Source of the DNA: JABWBP01 sp964522165
GTDB lineage: Bacteria > Calditrichota > Calditrichia > RBG-13-44-9 > J075
Reading direction: 5' to 3'
DNA length: 64,000 nucleotides
Assembly (NCBI GenBank): GCA_964522165.1
Contig: CAZFVV010000015.1
Coordinates: 1-64,000, forward strand
In this document: piece after piece, positions 8,901 to 17,566 of the stretch
Numbering within the stretch: position 1 is the first letter of the stretch
How the letters are laid out: each line of letters opens with the position of its first letter
Program-made: the position numbers and the translations under genes
Notes under the pieces: generated by a model
Database searches by the model: none
What the model was told of the DNA's origin: nothing
Seen by the model: only the letters and a program-made list of their open reading frames with translations

Positions 8901-11178
8901 GCGGGCATCGCCCGGGCAGGCGGTGGGAAGGGCGCTGTTCCGCACCGCCGGAAGAACCCCGGATGATTTTGACGGGGCGGTGCTGGTGGCGGCCTCGGTG
9001 CGCCCGGAGGACAACACCTTTCTCTACCACGCCGCGGCCATCGTTTCCACCGGCGGGGGCATCCTCAGCCACGCGGGGTTGATCGCCGCCCAGTTCCATA
9101 AACCGGCGCTGATCATTTCCGGGGAGTGGCAGCAAGAGAGCGACGGAACCCCGATTCTGCGCTACCACACCTTAGAATACCGGGAAGAGGAGCGGGAGGC
9201 GCGGGGATTGCGGGTATGGATTCGAGAAGATTTGCGCGAGCGCGAGCACGTACTGCGGGAAGGAGACCTGGTGATAGTGGATGCCGGGGAAGGAACCATG
9301 CAAGTGTTAGGGCAGGATCGCGACGCTCTTTCCCTCCATGAAGGGTTTCGCCAATTCGCCAAAGCGAATCATCTCTTATCCCGGGCGACAGCGGGGCCGG
9401 AAATTCTCTCCTTCCGCGGGCGGCGCTTGCGGGCGCGCCACCAAATCGAAAAGATTCTGCTGCGCTTAGCCGACCCGGTGCTCACCTGCCACGCGGTTCG
9501 CGAACTACTGTCAGGCGAACGCCTGGCGCCCCGGGAGGGGAACCGGGATGAAATCGTTCACCTGTTAAGCCTGGCGTTGAATAATCCCCGGGTCGGGCCG
9601 GCGGCGCGGGAGCACCTGCTGCGCCTGACCGGGGAATTGGAGCGCCGTTACGGGGTGCGGCGCAAAAAAGCCCTGGCGCAGATTCCCGGTTCGCCGGATT
9701 TATGGGAAATTTTGATTTTGCGGCTGGATTTGCTGCGCCTGCAAGGGGCGCGGCAGGGAGCAGCGGCGTCCCTGGCCGGGTGCGGGATTCCCGCCTCCCC
9801 GCCGGCGGATGAAGAGATTGCCGAAATCGACCGGATGGCGCGGGAGCGCCTGGAGGAGATGCGCCGGGAAATTGCCGCCAAAATCTCGAAATTGCCGGAA
9901 CGGACCGGGGAGGACGCCCGCCGGCGCCATCTCCTGCGCCAACTGGAAAGGATCGATGAGCTGTTAGATACCCCCCGGGAAGCCAGAAAACAGTTTCAAG
10001 AGCAACACCGCCGCTTAACCGCTTCCGATGCCGAAGTTAGGAAAACCTTCGCGGGGCGCTATCTGCTCACCCCCGGGGAGTGCGGGCTGGAATTGTTCCC
10101 GTTGATCGGCTGGAAGGCCGCCAATTTAGCGGAATTGGAGCGCCTAACCGGGCCGGGGCTGGTTCCCTCCTGGTTTGTGGTCGCGGACCACGCGTTCCGG
10201 GAAGTACTCGAAGCTTCTATCGAGCAGGCGCTTCCCGCAACTGTGGAAGTTCCCGCGGGAGCGGCGACCCTACGGGAAGCTATCGAAGCGATCCTGGCCC
10301 GCGCGGAGCTGAGCAACGCCCAGAAATCCCTGCGCATTCGCGGTTTGTGGGAGCGGATAAACCTGCCTCCGAAACTGGCCGAAGAAGTAGTTGCCGGGTA
10401 TCGCCAGATCGGGGCGCTCAGCCGCGCGGAATCTCCCCCCGGTTCGGAAGCCGATGAAGAACCGTTCGTGGCCATTCGCTCTTCCGCCCGGGAAGAAGAC
10501 GCGGAGATCGCCGCCCGCGCCGGGGAATTCGAAACCTTCCTGTTCATCCGCGGGGAAGACGCCTTGCTGCAGCACCTGAAGCGCACCTGGAGCGGCCTCT
10601 GGACCGAGCGCGCCATCCACAACCGCGCGGTGTTAGGAAGCCGCTTGGAGCAGGCCGGGGGCGGGGTGATCGTGCAGCGCATCGTGTGCTCCCGGGTTTC
10701 CGGGGTGCTGCAAACCGTCAATTTTGCCGGGGGAGAATTGCGGGAAATGGTGATCAACGCCGGCCTGGGGATGGGAGAGGGCATCGTTTCCGGCGCCGTG
10801 GAGGCCGACCAGATCACCGTTTCCAAAGAAGGTGACCTGGAAAACAATCCCCTGCGCTTCAGTTACATCACCCGGGAAAAGCGCGAGCAGGTGATATTTA
10901 ACCGGCGCGCCGGGCTGGGCACGGTTCGCAGCGAGACGCTCTACCATCAGCGGCTGCGCCCGGCGCTGGAGTACGTGGAATTGTGCGAGCTGGTTCGCGC
11001 GGCGGCGAGTTTGGAAGCGGCCTACGGTTATCCCCTGGATATCGAATTCGGCATCGAGGGCTCCCGGCTGTGGATTTTGCAGGTTCGCCCGGTGGCTATC
11101 TTCCTCTCCGCCTTGCAGGAAACCCGGGAACGGTATCCGTTCTCCAACTTCAAAGGAGTTTCCCATGATCAAGCGTGA
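5977..11178 (+). CDS. giant dikinase-like protein: phosphohistidine domain then ATP-grasp domain
   Basis: A 1733-residue protein. The last ~370 residues are a PPDK/PEP-synthase-type ATP-binding domain: Lys1380 in GWKAANL, Arg1501 in AIRSSAREED, SGVLQTVNF, GMGEGIVSG and the closing ILQVRP (Gln1702). A mobile phosphohistidine domain lies before it, at about 980-1110, with His1032 in GGGILSHAGLIAA. Between them is a helical region of about 250 residues. No PEP/pyruvate TIM barrel is seen. This order (long N-terminus, His domain, ATP-grasp) is that of glucan water dikinases, not of PEP synthase; the ~950-residue N-terminus is unrecognised. ATG at 5977 is preferred over a TTG at 5923 (GAGG upstream). 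It probably moves beta-phosphate from ATP via His1032 to an unknown acceptor. It overlaps the next gene by 14 bases. Confidence 0.85.
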   Translation: MDSLQERTDNLATVVEQREALARAVRSIVSQFEVMMGRAEQVQADCDRLRQLLSDPPTASEMEVLQPLPPLLRKRSGAIAETLFAFLQEIASSGNAPWPLLEGMLAARDPQLIQRALKLAAELAETGALEVDRPALHFLAERAEAENSPLIEPGNLDMIARIVRHFSESPQGQAPKGPATINNRQPATADGQPPTGNLQPLAALYLHEAEGGIRRLAARLLDRGGETVSPEVARQLLGAEAQAFLAPYLAYTRATHLDLLYLAPLPGTPPPALPSLRRAEALCGETLLRETLAELGWPRVNLGLRAQRYLGVSVSGSLPLMVSPAEAQLFEQCGETRRASEAFLFIAHGGMPGDAQEGAGDSDLVTRFRNYNLTHAAVLADILDVAPLDREKVQRVLSRMDRIVEDFSAIFAAHTDECAILPGLYRDLKEKILRELEKEPDHPQLSAELTRLVQMFEDPRSLGQVRTLHGLKRYLHQRGLRLGFRLVEASRAPNRTVDLVLASPKKVLALIKSIRYTDFENAAPAGGEGLTQIPYPVEVAAEGFSRQLFYGQESFPRLDVFCYGNEVHYYLSFRNHPAFLRIDYAPPLQGGMIDLEYFGVSNYELDTHPNRSLDFIRLFFQRLEFDIRVEGTRIHARYDKERALDLANLCEKAEAIFRLAPYFMEIDWVIGSLKLEPEARRIVAENWAEAFSRWGVLPLPLLLTEDRQGIVETLQTGPLREQVIAWSGQAPYRDRFSIPPPADFFAKIYATLDDLELDILPAIEEESRHFLGQHRLERRLLSPLHEALGRGEIIECPEGFRRASAEVFQRDHEVERFAEILAAGDETLASAALLARLVAPLERTLKFHTTGSVEGLEVQAARLPLRGETIGLFVLRGPKGIIRLAFFARGEVLFRRREDPLTGRVDPSFPWRSNGSCDAVEMASLLRGNNYSVPAQRLSAEDLLEEVQRIRESLRGAKPLRRPAPIPGERILSGLRASPGQAVGRALFRTAGRTPDDFDGAVLVAASVRPEDNTFLYHAAAIVSTGGGILSHAGLIAAQFHKPALIISGEWQQESDGTPILRYHTLEYREEEREARGLRVWIREDLREREHVLREGDLVIVDAGEGTMQVLGQDRDALSLHEGFRQFAKANHLLSRATAGPEILSFRGRRLRARHQIEKILLRLADPVLTCHAVRELLSGERLAPREGNRDEIVHLLSLALNNPRVGPAAREHLLRLTGELERRYGVRRKKALAQIPGSPDLWEILILRLDLLRLQGARQGAAASLAGCGIPASPPADEEIAEIDRMARERLEEMRREIAAKISKLPERTGEDARRRHLLRQLERIDELLDTPREARKQFQEQHRRLTASDAEVRKTFAGRYLLTPGECGLELFPLIGWKAANLAELERLTGPGLVPSWFVVADHAFREVLEASIEQALPATVEVPAGAATLREAIEAILARAELSNAQKSLRIRGLWERINLPPKLAEEVVAGYRQIGALSRAESPPGSEADEEPFVAIRSSAREEDAEIAARAGEFETFLFIRGEDALLQHLKRTWSGLWTERAIHNRAVLGSRLEQAGGGVIVQRIVCSRVSGVLQTVNFAGGELREMVINAGLGMGEGIVSGAVEADQITVSKEGDLENNPLRFSYITREKREQVIFNRRAGLGTVRSETLYHQRLRPALEYVELCELVRAAASLEAAYGYPLDIEFGIEGSRLWILQVRPVAIFLSALQETRERYPFSNFKGVSHDQA
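6508..6568 (+). repeat. in-frame heptamer array inside the dikinase gene
   Basis: Variants of the word CGGCAAC (CGGCAAC, CCGCAAC, GGACAAC, CCCCAAC) follow one another with a 7-base period. They encode a low-complexity linker at about residues 178-198 (ATINNRQPATADGQPPTGN). The same vocabulary appears in the spacer at 41446-41466. It looks like a spacer-type word repeat that has entered a gene at a domain boundary without breaking the frame. Confidence 0.65.
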
Positions 11179-13420
11179 AGACGCCCTGGAATACCATCGC
11201 GCCGGTCGGCCCGGCAAAATCGAGTTGCGGGAAACCAAGCCCTGCCTCACGCCCCGGGAAATGCGCCTGGCCTACCTGCCCGGGGCGGCTTACCCTTCCG
11301 CGGAAATTGCTAAGGACCCCGCGGCAATTTTTCGCTACACCGCGCGCGGCAACCTGGTGGGGGTAATTACCAACGGCACCGCGGTGCCGGGACTCGGCAA
11401 GGTGGGGCCGGCCGCCGCCAAGCCCATGCAGGAAGGGGTAGCGATGATGTTCAAACGCTTAGCCGATATCAATGTGTTCGACCTGGAACTGGATACCGGC
11501 GACCCGGAACGTTTTGCGGAAACGGTGCAACTCCTGGAGCCAACCTTCGGCGGGATCAATTTGAAGGACATCCAGGCTCCGGAAGGGTTGGCCATTTACG
11601 AACGCCTGCGCCGGAGCCTGAAAATCCCGGTTTTCCACGAAAATCTTTACAGCACCGCGGTGGTGGCGGTGGCGGCGTTGATCAACGCCCTGGATTTGGT
11701 AGAAAAGAGCGTGGCGGAAATCCGGGTGGTGCTCTGCGGGGCGGGAACCGTGGGGATCGGCTGCGCCCGGCTGCTACTGCGCTTAGGGGTGCAGCGGGAA
11801 AACCTGTTAGTATATGACGTCAAGGGGTTGCTGCACCCGGGGCGGCAGGATTTGTTCGACGAGCAGCGGGAATTTGCCCGCGCCCATCCGGAGCGGGAGC
11901 TTCACGCGGGCGTTAAAGGAGCGGACGTGCTGGTGGGCGCCTCCGCCGGTGGAGTGTTCGACCTGGAAATGATCCGTTCCATGAGCCGCTTTCCCGTGGT
12001 GCTGGCGCTGGCTACCCCGGAGCCGGAAATCGCTTATGAAGACGCCCGCGGCGCCCGCCAGGACGTGATTGTGGCTACCAGCGAGGGGCTGCAACCCAAC
12101 GCCATCACCGACCTGCTCAGCTTTCCCTATATCTTTCGCGGCGCGTTGGACGTGCAGGCCGCCGCCATTACCGAAAACATGCTGTTAGCGGCTGCCCGCG
12201 CCTTAGCCGAATTAGCCCGCGAAGAAGTCCCCGAAGAGGTGGAGCGGGCCTACGGCAATGAACATTTCAGCTTTGGGCCGGAATATTTGCTCCCCAAGCC
12301 GATCGATCCCCGAATCCTGGTATGGGAATCCGCCGCGGTGGCGCAGCAGGCCATGGATGAAGGGGTTGCCGCGCTTTCTATTGACCGGGAAGCTTACCAG
12401 GAGAGTCTCGCGGTTCGCCTGGGCGCCGGGCGGGAAATCCTCCGCAGCCTGATGCTGCGCGCCCGCCAGGAACCGCTGCGGGTCGTTTTTTCCGAGGGCA
12501 GCGGGGAAACCATCCTGCGCGCCGGCAGCATTTTGTTGGAAGAGGGAATCGCCAAACCGATTTTGCTTGGCCGGGAGGAAGAAATCCGGGAGGTGATCGA
12601 CCGCTTAGGGTTGGATTTGGGCGGGGCCGCCATCGTCGATCCGGCCCGCAGCCCGCGCTTCGAAGCCTACGCGGAGGAATACTTCCGCATGCGCCGCCGC
12701 CGGGGAGTCATCCGCGCCGCGGCCGCCCACCGCCTGCGCCAACGCGACTACTTTGCCGCCATGATGGTGCACAGCGGAGACGCGGATATGATGATCACCG
12801 GCTTTTCCGCTCATTACGTGGATACCTTGCGCACCATTATCGAAGTCATCGGCCCGGCCCCGGGTATCCGGCGCATCGCCAGCCACCACCTGGTGCTGCT
12901 GCCTAAGGACGTGGTGGTGTTAGCCGACTGCGCGGTGAATATCGACCCCGGGGCGGAGGATCTGGCAGAAATCGCCCTGCTGGCCGCCAGTATGAGCCGC
13001 TCCCTGGGCCTGGAGCCGCGGCTGGCGATGCTCTCGTTCGCCAACTTCGGCAGCGTGGACCATCCTTTTGCCAAAAAGGTGCGCCGGGCTACCGAGATTG
13101 CCCGGGAACGCTCCCCGGAGCTGCTGATCGAGGGAGAAATGCAACTCCTCACGGCGCGCGACAGCTCGGTGCGCAATGAATACTTCCCCTTTGCCGCCCT
13201 GGAAAAAAATGCTAACGTGCTCATTTTCCCGGATCTCCAATCCGGCAACCTGACCATGCACTCCCTGCAATGTATGGGCGAGGCCATCGCCATCGGCCCG
13301 GTGCTGATGGGAACCCGCCTGCCCGCCCACCTGCTGCAATACGGCGCCACGGTGGAAGAAATCGTCAACCTGACCACCATCGCCGTGGTAGAAGCGGCGG
13401 CGCTGCGCCGGGGGGAGTAA
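11165..13420 (+). CDS. malic enzyme-phosphotransacetylase fusion, MaeB-like, catalytic residues altered
   Basis: This 751-residue protein has the MaeB layout. The N-terminal malic enzyme domain is at about 1-200, the NAD(P)-binding fold at about 185-400 (CGAGTVGIG at 191-199), and a phosphotransacetylase-like domain from about 425 to the end (NVLIFPDLQSGN). The malic core is conserved (Tyr37 in YLPGAA, LEPTFGGINL), but key residues are not. The usual MEGKA lysine is Val92 (QEGVA), NLEDI reads NLKDI (Lys134), and the HDDQHGT metal/active loop reads HENLYST (158-164). Normal malate decarboxylation is therefore doubtful. Start at 11165 has AAAGGAG six bases upstream and lies inside the end of the dikinase gene, so the two are translationally coupled. 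Confidence 0.88.
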   Translation: MIKREDALEYHRAGRPGKIELRETKPCLTPREMRLAYLPGAAYPSAEIAKDPAAIFRYTARGNLVGVITNGTAVPGLGKVGPAAAKPMQEGVAMMFKRLADINVFDLELDTGDPERFAETVQLLEPTFGGINLKDIQAPEGLAIYERLRRSLKIPVFHENLYSTAVVAVAALINALDLVEKSVAEIRVVLCGAGTVGIGCARLLLRLGVQRENLLVYDVKGLLHPGRQDLFDEQREFARAHPERELHAGVKGADVLVGASAGGVFDLEMIRSMSRFPVVLALATPEPEIAYEDARGARQDVIVATSEGLQPNAITDLLSFPYIFRGALDVQAAAITENMLLAAARALAELAREEVPEEVERAYGNEHFSFGPEYLLPKPIDPRILVWESAAVAQQAMDEGVAALSIDREAYQESLAVRLGAGREILRSLMLRARQEPLRVVFSEGSGETILRAGSILLEEGIAKPILLGREEEIREVIDRLGLDLGGAAIVDPARSPRFEAYAEEYFRMRRRRGVIRAAAAHRLRQRDYFAAMMVHSGDADMMITGFSAHYVDTLRTIIEVIGPAPGIRRIASHHLVLLPKDVVVLADCAVNIDPGAEDLAEIALLAASMSRSLGLEPRLAMLSFANFGSVDHPFAKKVRRATEIARERSPELLIEGEMQLLTARDSSVRNEYFPFAALEKNANVLIFPDLQSGNLTMHSLQCMGEAIAIGPVLMGTRLPAHLLQYGATVEEIVNLTTIAVVEAAALRRGE

Positions 13421-13422
13421 CG

Positions 13423-13452
13423 CTGTTAAATGGCTGAATGGATTGATGGATG
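13423..13452. repeat. short TGGCTGAA-type word array
   Basis: Just after the malic enzyme stop, TGTTAAATGGCTGAATGG and following words (TTGATGGA, TGG) repeat with a roughly 8-base period. The same word makes the hairpin at 50710-50790. No inverted partner is visible here. Confidence 0.45.
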
Positions 13453-13467
13453 GTTTTGAATAGCAAT

Positions 13468-13638
13468 TTAGTATAACTGATGTTACGCAGAACAGAAAAA
13501 TTTAAACCCCTGGTTCGATAAACTCACCATGCAAAGGGCACAGGGGGAACCGAGGAAAACAAATATTTATCGGCTTGATACTGCGCCGGAAACCAAGATG
13601 TAATATTAGCCCCGGCCTTCCTCCATCAGTTAGTATAA
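13468..13638. mobile_element. probable decayed MITE, relative of the 29486 element
   Basis: The left end TTAGTATAACTGATG (13468-13482), continuing to TGTTACGCA at 13489, shares 18 identical bases (TATAACTGATGTTACGCA) with the left end of the element at 29486. The right end CATCAGTTAGTATAA (13624-13638) is its near reverse complement. The 171-base interior has no ORF. The remaining spacer up to 13730 contains a GAAACG/CGTTTC hairpin around 13660-13695. Confidence 0.55.
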
Positions 13639-13730
13639 GATACAACCGCTCCTGATGAGTGAAACGTGATTCATCGCGTATCTCGTTTCACTCACCAGGT
13701 TCCATTTCTTGTTGATCCGGATTCTTCAAA

Positions 13731-16271
13731 CTAACGGATCAACACCACTTTCTGCATTTTCACCTGCTCGCCGCCCGGTTCCAAAAGCGCGGAAACCCGC
13801 ACAAAATATACCCCCGAAGGCGCGCCTGCGCCGTTGGCGGTGCTGCCGTCCCAGCGCAGCAGGTGTTCCCCGGCGAGCTGCACGGTGTTCGCCAGTTGGG
13901 CTACCCGCTGTCCCAGGATATTGTAAATCTCCACCGTTACCTTCGCGGCAGCGGGAAGATCATAGCGCATGTTCACCGCGGGGTTGAAGGGGTTGGGATA
14001 AGGCGCATGAAGCGCGAATTCCCGCGGAACGCCTTGATCCTGGGGAATGCCCACGGTCGTGGAATCGATTTGCGCCAACACCGCCAGACTGCCGATAGCC
14101 AGACGGGCGTTGGCATGGAAATAGGACTGCCGCAGGGTAGAAATCCGGTCATTGGTGGTATGATAGAAAGGCGTAAAATCGGAGAAATCCTCGATCATCA
14201 AAATGGCCGGGTAGCCGTGGCTCCAAAAGGAAGCGTGGTCGCTGGCGCCGGTGCTGCCGGAGGTGATGTATTGGGGGGTAAGCGGCAGTCCCCAGGCGTT
14301 GATTTTAGACGCCACCATGCTGCCGATGGCCTGGGAACCGCTCAGGTTGCCGGCATGGATTTCCATGATCCCGTCGTTGTTGCCGTCATAGCCCACCATG
14401 TCCAGGTTGATCACCCCCAAAATCTGCTCCCCGTTGGCCGCGGCATAGGCGGCGTACGCAGCGCTGCCCACCAGACCCTGCTCTTCCCCGGAAAATGCCA
14501 TAAAACGGATGGAGAACAAGAAGTTGTAGTCCGCCAGCACCCGCGCCGCTTCGATGACCGTGGCGGTGCCGCTGGCGTTATCGTCCGCGCCGGGGGCGCG
14601 CACCGTGGGCATTTCCGAAGTATCGTCGTAGTGGCCGCAAATGATGTAGTATTTATCGGGATAGAGCGTGCCGGTTTTGGTGGCATAGACGTTATTCAGG
14701 CTGCTTTCCGGAATATTGCTGAGCGCCGATTGCCAGGCGCTGCCGCTATTGGAACTGCTGGCGACAACGCCCTCTCCGCTGGCCCAGACGGTGTTGGCGT
14801 CGAGCATGTCAAGGCTATAGGCGTCGCCCTGCAGAATGTTTCCCGCCGCGTTCCAGTTGCTGCCGCCGTTAGTGGTTTTCAGGCAGGCCCCGCCCCAGCC
14901 CACGATCATCCCGTTATTTTGATCCAGAAAATCCACATCGTAAAAATATTCATTCAGCGGAACGGTCATGGCGCTCCAATTGGTTCCGCCGTTGGTGGTT
15001 CGCAGCACTCTCCCGTCCCAACCGACTGCAAATCCGTTGGCCGGGGTTAAAAAGTGCACCCCGTAGAGCCGGGAAGCGGTGCCGCCCTGTTGCGAAGTCC
15101 AGGTTTCGCCGCCATTGGTGGTGCGGATGATGGCCCCGCTGCGCCCTACCGCCCAGCCTTCAGTGTCGCTGGCAAAATAGATATCGTACAGGCGGTTGCT
15201 GGTGGGGGTGCTCTTCTGGCTCCAGGTGGCGCCGCCGTTGGTGGTTTTCAGGATGACCCCGAAATCGCCGCAAATCCAGCCCAGGTCCGCGGTGCGGAAA
15301 TAGACTCCTAATAAGAAATTGCCGCTGGGCGAAGATTGGGTTTGCCAGGTAGCCCCGTTAGAGGTTTTCAGGATCAGCCCCCCGTCGCCCACCGCCCAGG
15401 CGGTCTGCCCGTCGAGGGGGAATACCGACCAGATCGAGGAGCCGCCGGCGTTGGTATATTGCACGCTCCAGTTTTGCCCGCCGTCAGCCGTGCCGAAAAT
15501 TTTGCCGTCCGAGGCCAGCCAGCCGTAGCTGCTCTGTCCCGGGGCGAATTGAATATCGTAAAAAAGCACCCCGGCAAAGGGGAATAACTCTACCGTATAG
15601 CCCATCTGCTCCAAACGATCCTGGATGTAGTTTTGCGCTTTGAAAATTTGCGGGCTGTTGGAATAACGGGTCATCATCGAGTCCCACTGCCCGTTGATCC
15701 AGTAAGGTTCCTCGCCGGAGAGATGTTCCACGGTGGAATAGATTTGCGCGATATTGACCGAGTCCAGGATATCCTGGATGAAAGAAGCGGCGCCGGCGGT
15801 TTGCGCGGGAACGGGCATTGCAGGGGAGGGAGTTGGCCGCAGCCGGCTTTGCCGGAAATAGATTCGTTGCACCGTATAGTCCCCGGGCAGGTTTTTCAGG
15901 AATGCGCCGGATTGCGCCCGCGCCAGCGCCGTATGCGAATCACTCCACAGCAATTTGCAATGGGGAAGCGCATTCAATTCTTCTGTTCGCAGCGGAAAGC
16001 GAAAACGGGATTCCAGCCAGTAAAATGTGCCGGTCTCCACGTCCTGGTCCAGAACCCGGAAGGCAATTCCGGCGCGGTTCAACGCGGCAACATCCGGTAC
16101 GACTGCGAATGCGGTTTCCTGGCGGATTTCCTGCCAGAACACCGGAAGGCCGTCTGTGGCGGGCAAATCCGCCGGAGACAGTTGAAGCAAGTATTGCGAT
16201 AGACCTGAAGAAGGTAGAAAAATCCCCCCGATAAGAAATACAACAAACAAAAAAGCGGTGAATTTTTTCAT
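13731..16271 (-). CDS. secreted M28 metallopeptidase with inserted Ycf48-like propeller and C-terminal sorting module
   Basis: An 846-residue secreted protein. A signal peptide (residues 1-25) is followed by the N-terminal part of the peptidase (to about 235). Six to seven Ycf48/BNR-type repeats come next (about 240-525; recurring LKTTNGGATW and WAVG words). The M28 catalytic domain runs from about 530 to 750: His547 in GHYDD, ADDNASG, GEEQG, NLDMVGYD and the final YHTTND. The last ~85 residues (FNPAVNMRYDLP, YNILGQRV, WDGS, GVYFVRV) are a FlgD-like/T9SS-type sorting module. The propeller interrupts the peptidase fold. Start at 16271 has AAAGGAG eight bases upstream. Confidence 0.9.
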   Translation of the reverse strand: MKKFTAFLFVVFLIGGIFLPSSGLSQYLLQLSPADLPATDGLPVFWQEIRQETAFAVVPDVAALNRAGIAFRVLDQDVETGTFYWLESRFRFPLRTEELNALPHCKLLWSDSHTALARAQSGAFLKNLPGDYTVQRIYFRQSRLRPTPSPAMPVPAQTAGAASFIQDILDSVNIAQIYSTVEHLSGEEPYWINGQWDSMMTRYSNSPQIFKAQNYIQDRLEQMGYTVELFPFAGVLFYDIQFAPGQSSYGWLASDGKIFGTADGGQNWSVQYTNAGGSSIWSVFPLDGQTAWAVGDGGLILKTSNGATWQTQSSPSGNFLLGVYFRTADLGWICGDFGVILKTTNGGATWSQKSTPTSNRLYDIYFASDTEGWAVGRSGAIIRTTNGGETWTSQQGGTASRLYGVHFLTPANGFAVGWDGRVLRTTNGGTNWSAMTVPLNEYFYDVDFLDQNNGMIVGWGGACLKTTNGGSNWNAAGNILQGDAYSLDMLDANTVWASGEGVVASSSNSGSAWQSALSNIPESSLNNVYATKTGTLYPDKYYIICGHYDDTSEMPTVRAPGADDNASGTATVIEAARVLADYNFLFSIRFMAFSGEEQGLVGSAAYAAYAAANGEQILGVINLDMVGYDGNNDGIMEIHAGNLSGSQAIGSMVASKINAWGLPLTPQYITSGSTGASDHASFWSHGYPAILMIEDFSDFTPFYHTTNDRISTLRQSYFHANARLAIGSLAVLAQIDSTTVGIPQDQGVPREFALHAPYPNPFNPAVNMRYDLPAAAKVTVEIYNILGQRVAQLANTVQLAGEHLLRWDGSTANGAGAPSGVYFVRVSALLEPGGEQVKMQKVVLIR

Positions 16272-16524
16272 CGCCGATCTCCTTTGGGCAATGGTTGCGT
16301 CAGTGAAAAATCAACTATCCGCCGCAAAAAACTGCCGTGCAGCGGGATGATTCGATTTACCGGGTGAATTTGGGGAGGGGGTAGGACAGAAAAAAATGAC
16401 TTTGGTTAGGTTAAAACATGATTTTTGTCAGGTATTATACTTCCCTTCATCAATCCCCGGGGGTAAAGGATTGAGAATACGCGCATTCCGTACGATGATG
16501 GAGAGGCAGGCGCCTTCAATCTCG

Positions 16525-17454
16525 TCACGCAAATATATCCCGGGGAAGCGTTTCCAGGTGCGCGGGCAGGAAGCAGAATAAATTATCGTGATCGGGAAGG
16601 TCCGCCTCGTTCTTCACGGGGATAAGTTTGGATATGACCTCCTTTCCTCTTTTCAGCTTGAAGGGAAGGTATTGATTGAGCGATAAGATATACTGGTAGG
16701 TATTCAAAACCTTCGTTTCCGAGGCGGAGACGTGTTTGCTGGTTTCAAAAACGACGATAGGGGCATCCGGCCGGCTCAACACCATCCTGGCGCCTTGCAT
16801 CACTTCCAACTCCCATCCTTCCACGTCGATTTTCATCAATCTTAGCGCCCCAACCTGGTTGGAGGCGATAAAATTGTCCAGCGTCTCCACCCGGATTTTG
16901 ACGCCTTCGTCGCGGTCGCTGCTGCGGATAAGCGAGGCTGCTCCGCGGTTGATATCCGGCTTGCGGAACAGAATTCCTTCGGAGGGTTCTTTTCCTAACG
17001 CCAGGTTGGCCGGCTGAACCGTTTTATTCCCATTCAGGCGCAGGTTTTCGCGCAGAATGGAAAACGTATCGGGAGCCGGTTCAAACGCATATACGCTGCC
17101 ACTTTCTCCGACAAGTTGGGCGGCAAATAACGACATCACCCCGATGTTGCTTCCCACGTCGACAAAAATATCGCCTTTTCTCAAACAATGGTTGATAATG
17201 TGCAGCGTTCCGGCCTCATAGCTGCCGAAATAATACACCGTACTTTCCAAATCTTTGCCCACTCCCGGATCGACCAGTAATTTAAACCCATAGAGAGTTT
17301 CCACCACCGCGGGTCCCCGGGGGCGGGGCATCAGGAGTTTCGCAGTCCAGCGCCGGAATTTGCGTGCCCCTTTAACATAATGCCGGATGGCGAATTTGCT
17401 GACTGCATAAGTCGTTTTAACCCGCCAATTCTTCTGTAAATGTTTATGCTCCAT
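16525..17454 (-). CDS. FkbM family methyltransferase
   Basis: A 309-residue SAM-dependent methyltransferase. FVDVGSNIGVMSLFAA is the SAM-binding motif I, YAFEPAPDTFSILREN is motif II, and LRLMKIDVEGWELEVMQGA is the FkbM signature; VVFETSKHV follows. Such enzymes O-methylate sugars or lipid/polyketide groups. The ATG at 17454 (MEHKHLQ) has AAAGGA nine bases upstream; extending to TTG 17541 adds 29 residues with no ribosome site. It lies 113 bases downstream of the S9 peptidase gene on the same strand and may be co-transcribed. Confidence 0.85.
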   Translation of the reverse strand: MEHKHLQKNWRVKTTYAVSKFAIRHYVKGARKFRRWTAKLLMPRPRGPAVVETLYGFKLLVDPGVGKDLESTVYYFGSYEAGTLHIINHCLRKGDIFVDVGSNIGVMSLFAAQLVGESGSVYAFEPAPDTFSILRENLRLNGNKTVQPANLALGKEPSEGILFRKPDINRGAASLIRSSDRDEGVKIRVETLDNFIASNQVGALRLMKIDVEGWELEVMQGARMVLSRPDAPIVVFETSKHVSASETKVLNTYQYILSLNQYLPFKLKRGKEVISKLIPVKNEADLPDHDNLFCFLPAHLETLPRDIFA

Positions 17455-17566
17455 TGCACATATTCCTTTATTACTGTCCCCCAATTGATACAGCGCCCCG
17501 GAAATCTGCCCTAACGACGCTACTTTGCAAACTTCCATCAATTCAAAGAGTATGCGTGTCCTTCGT

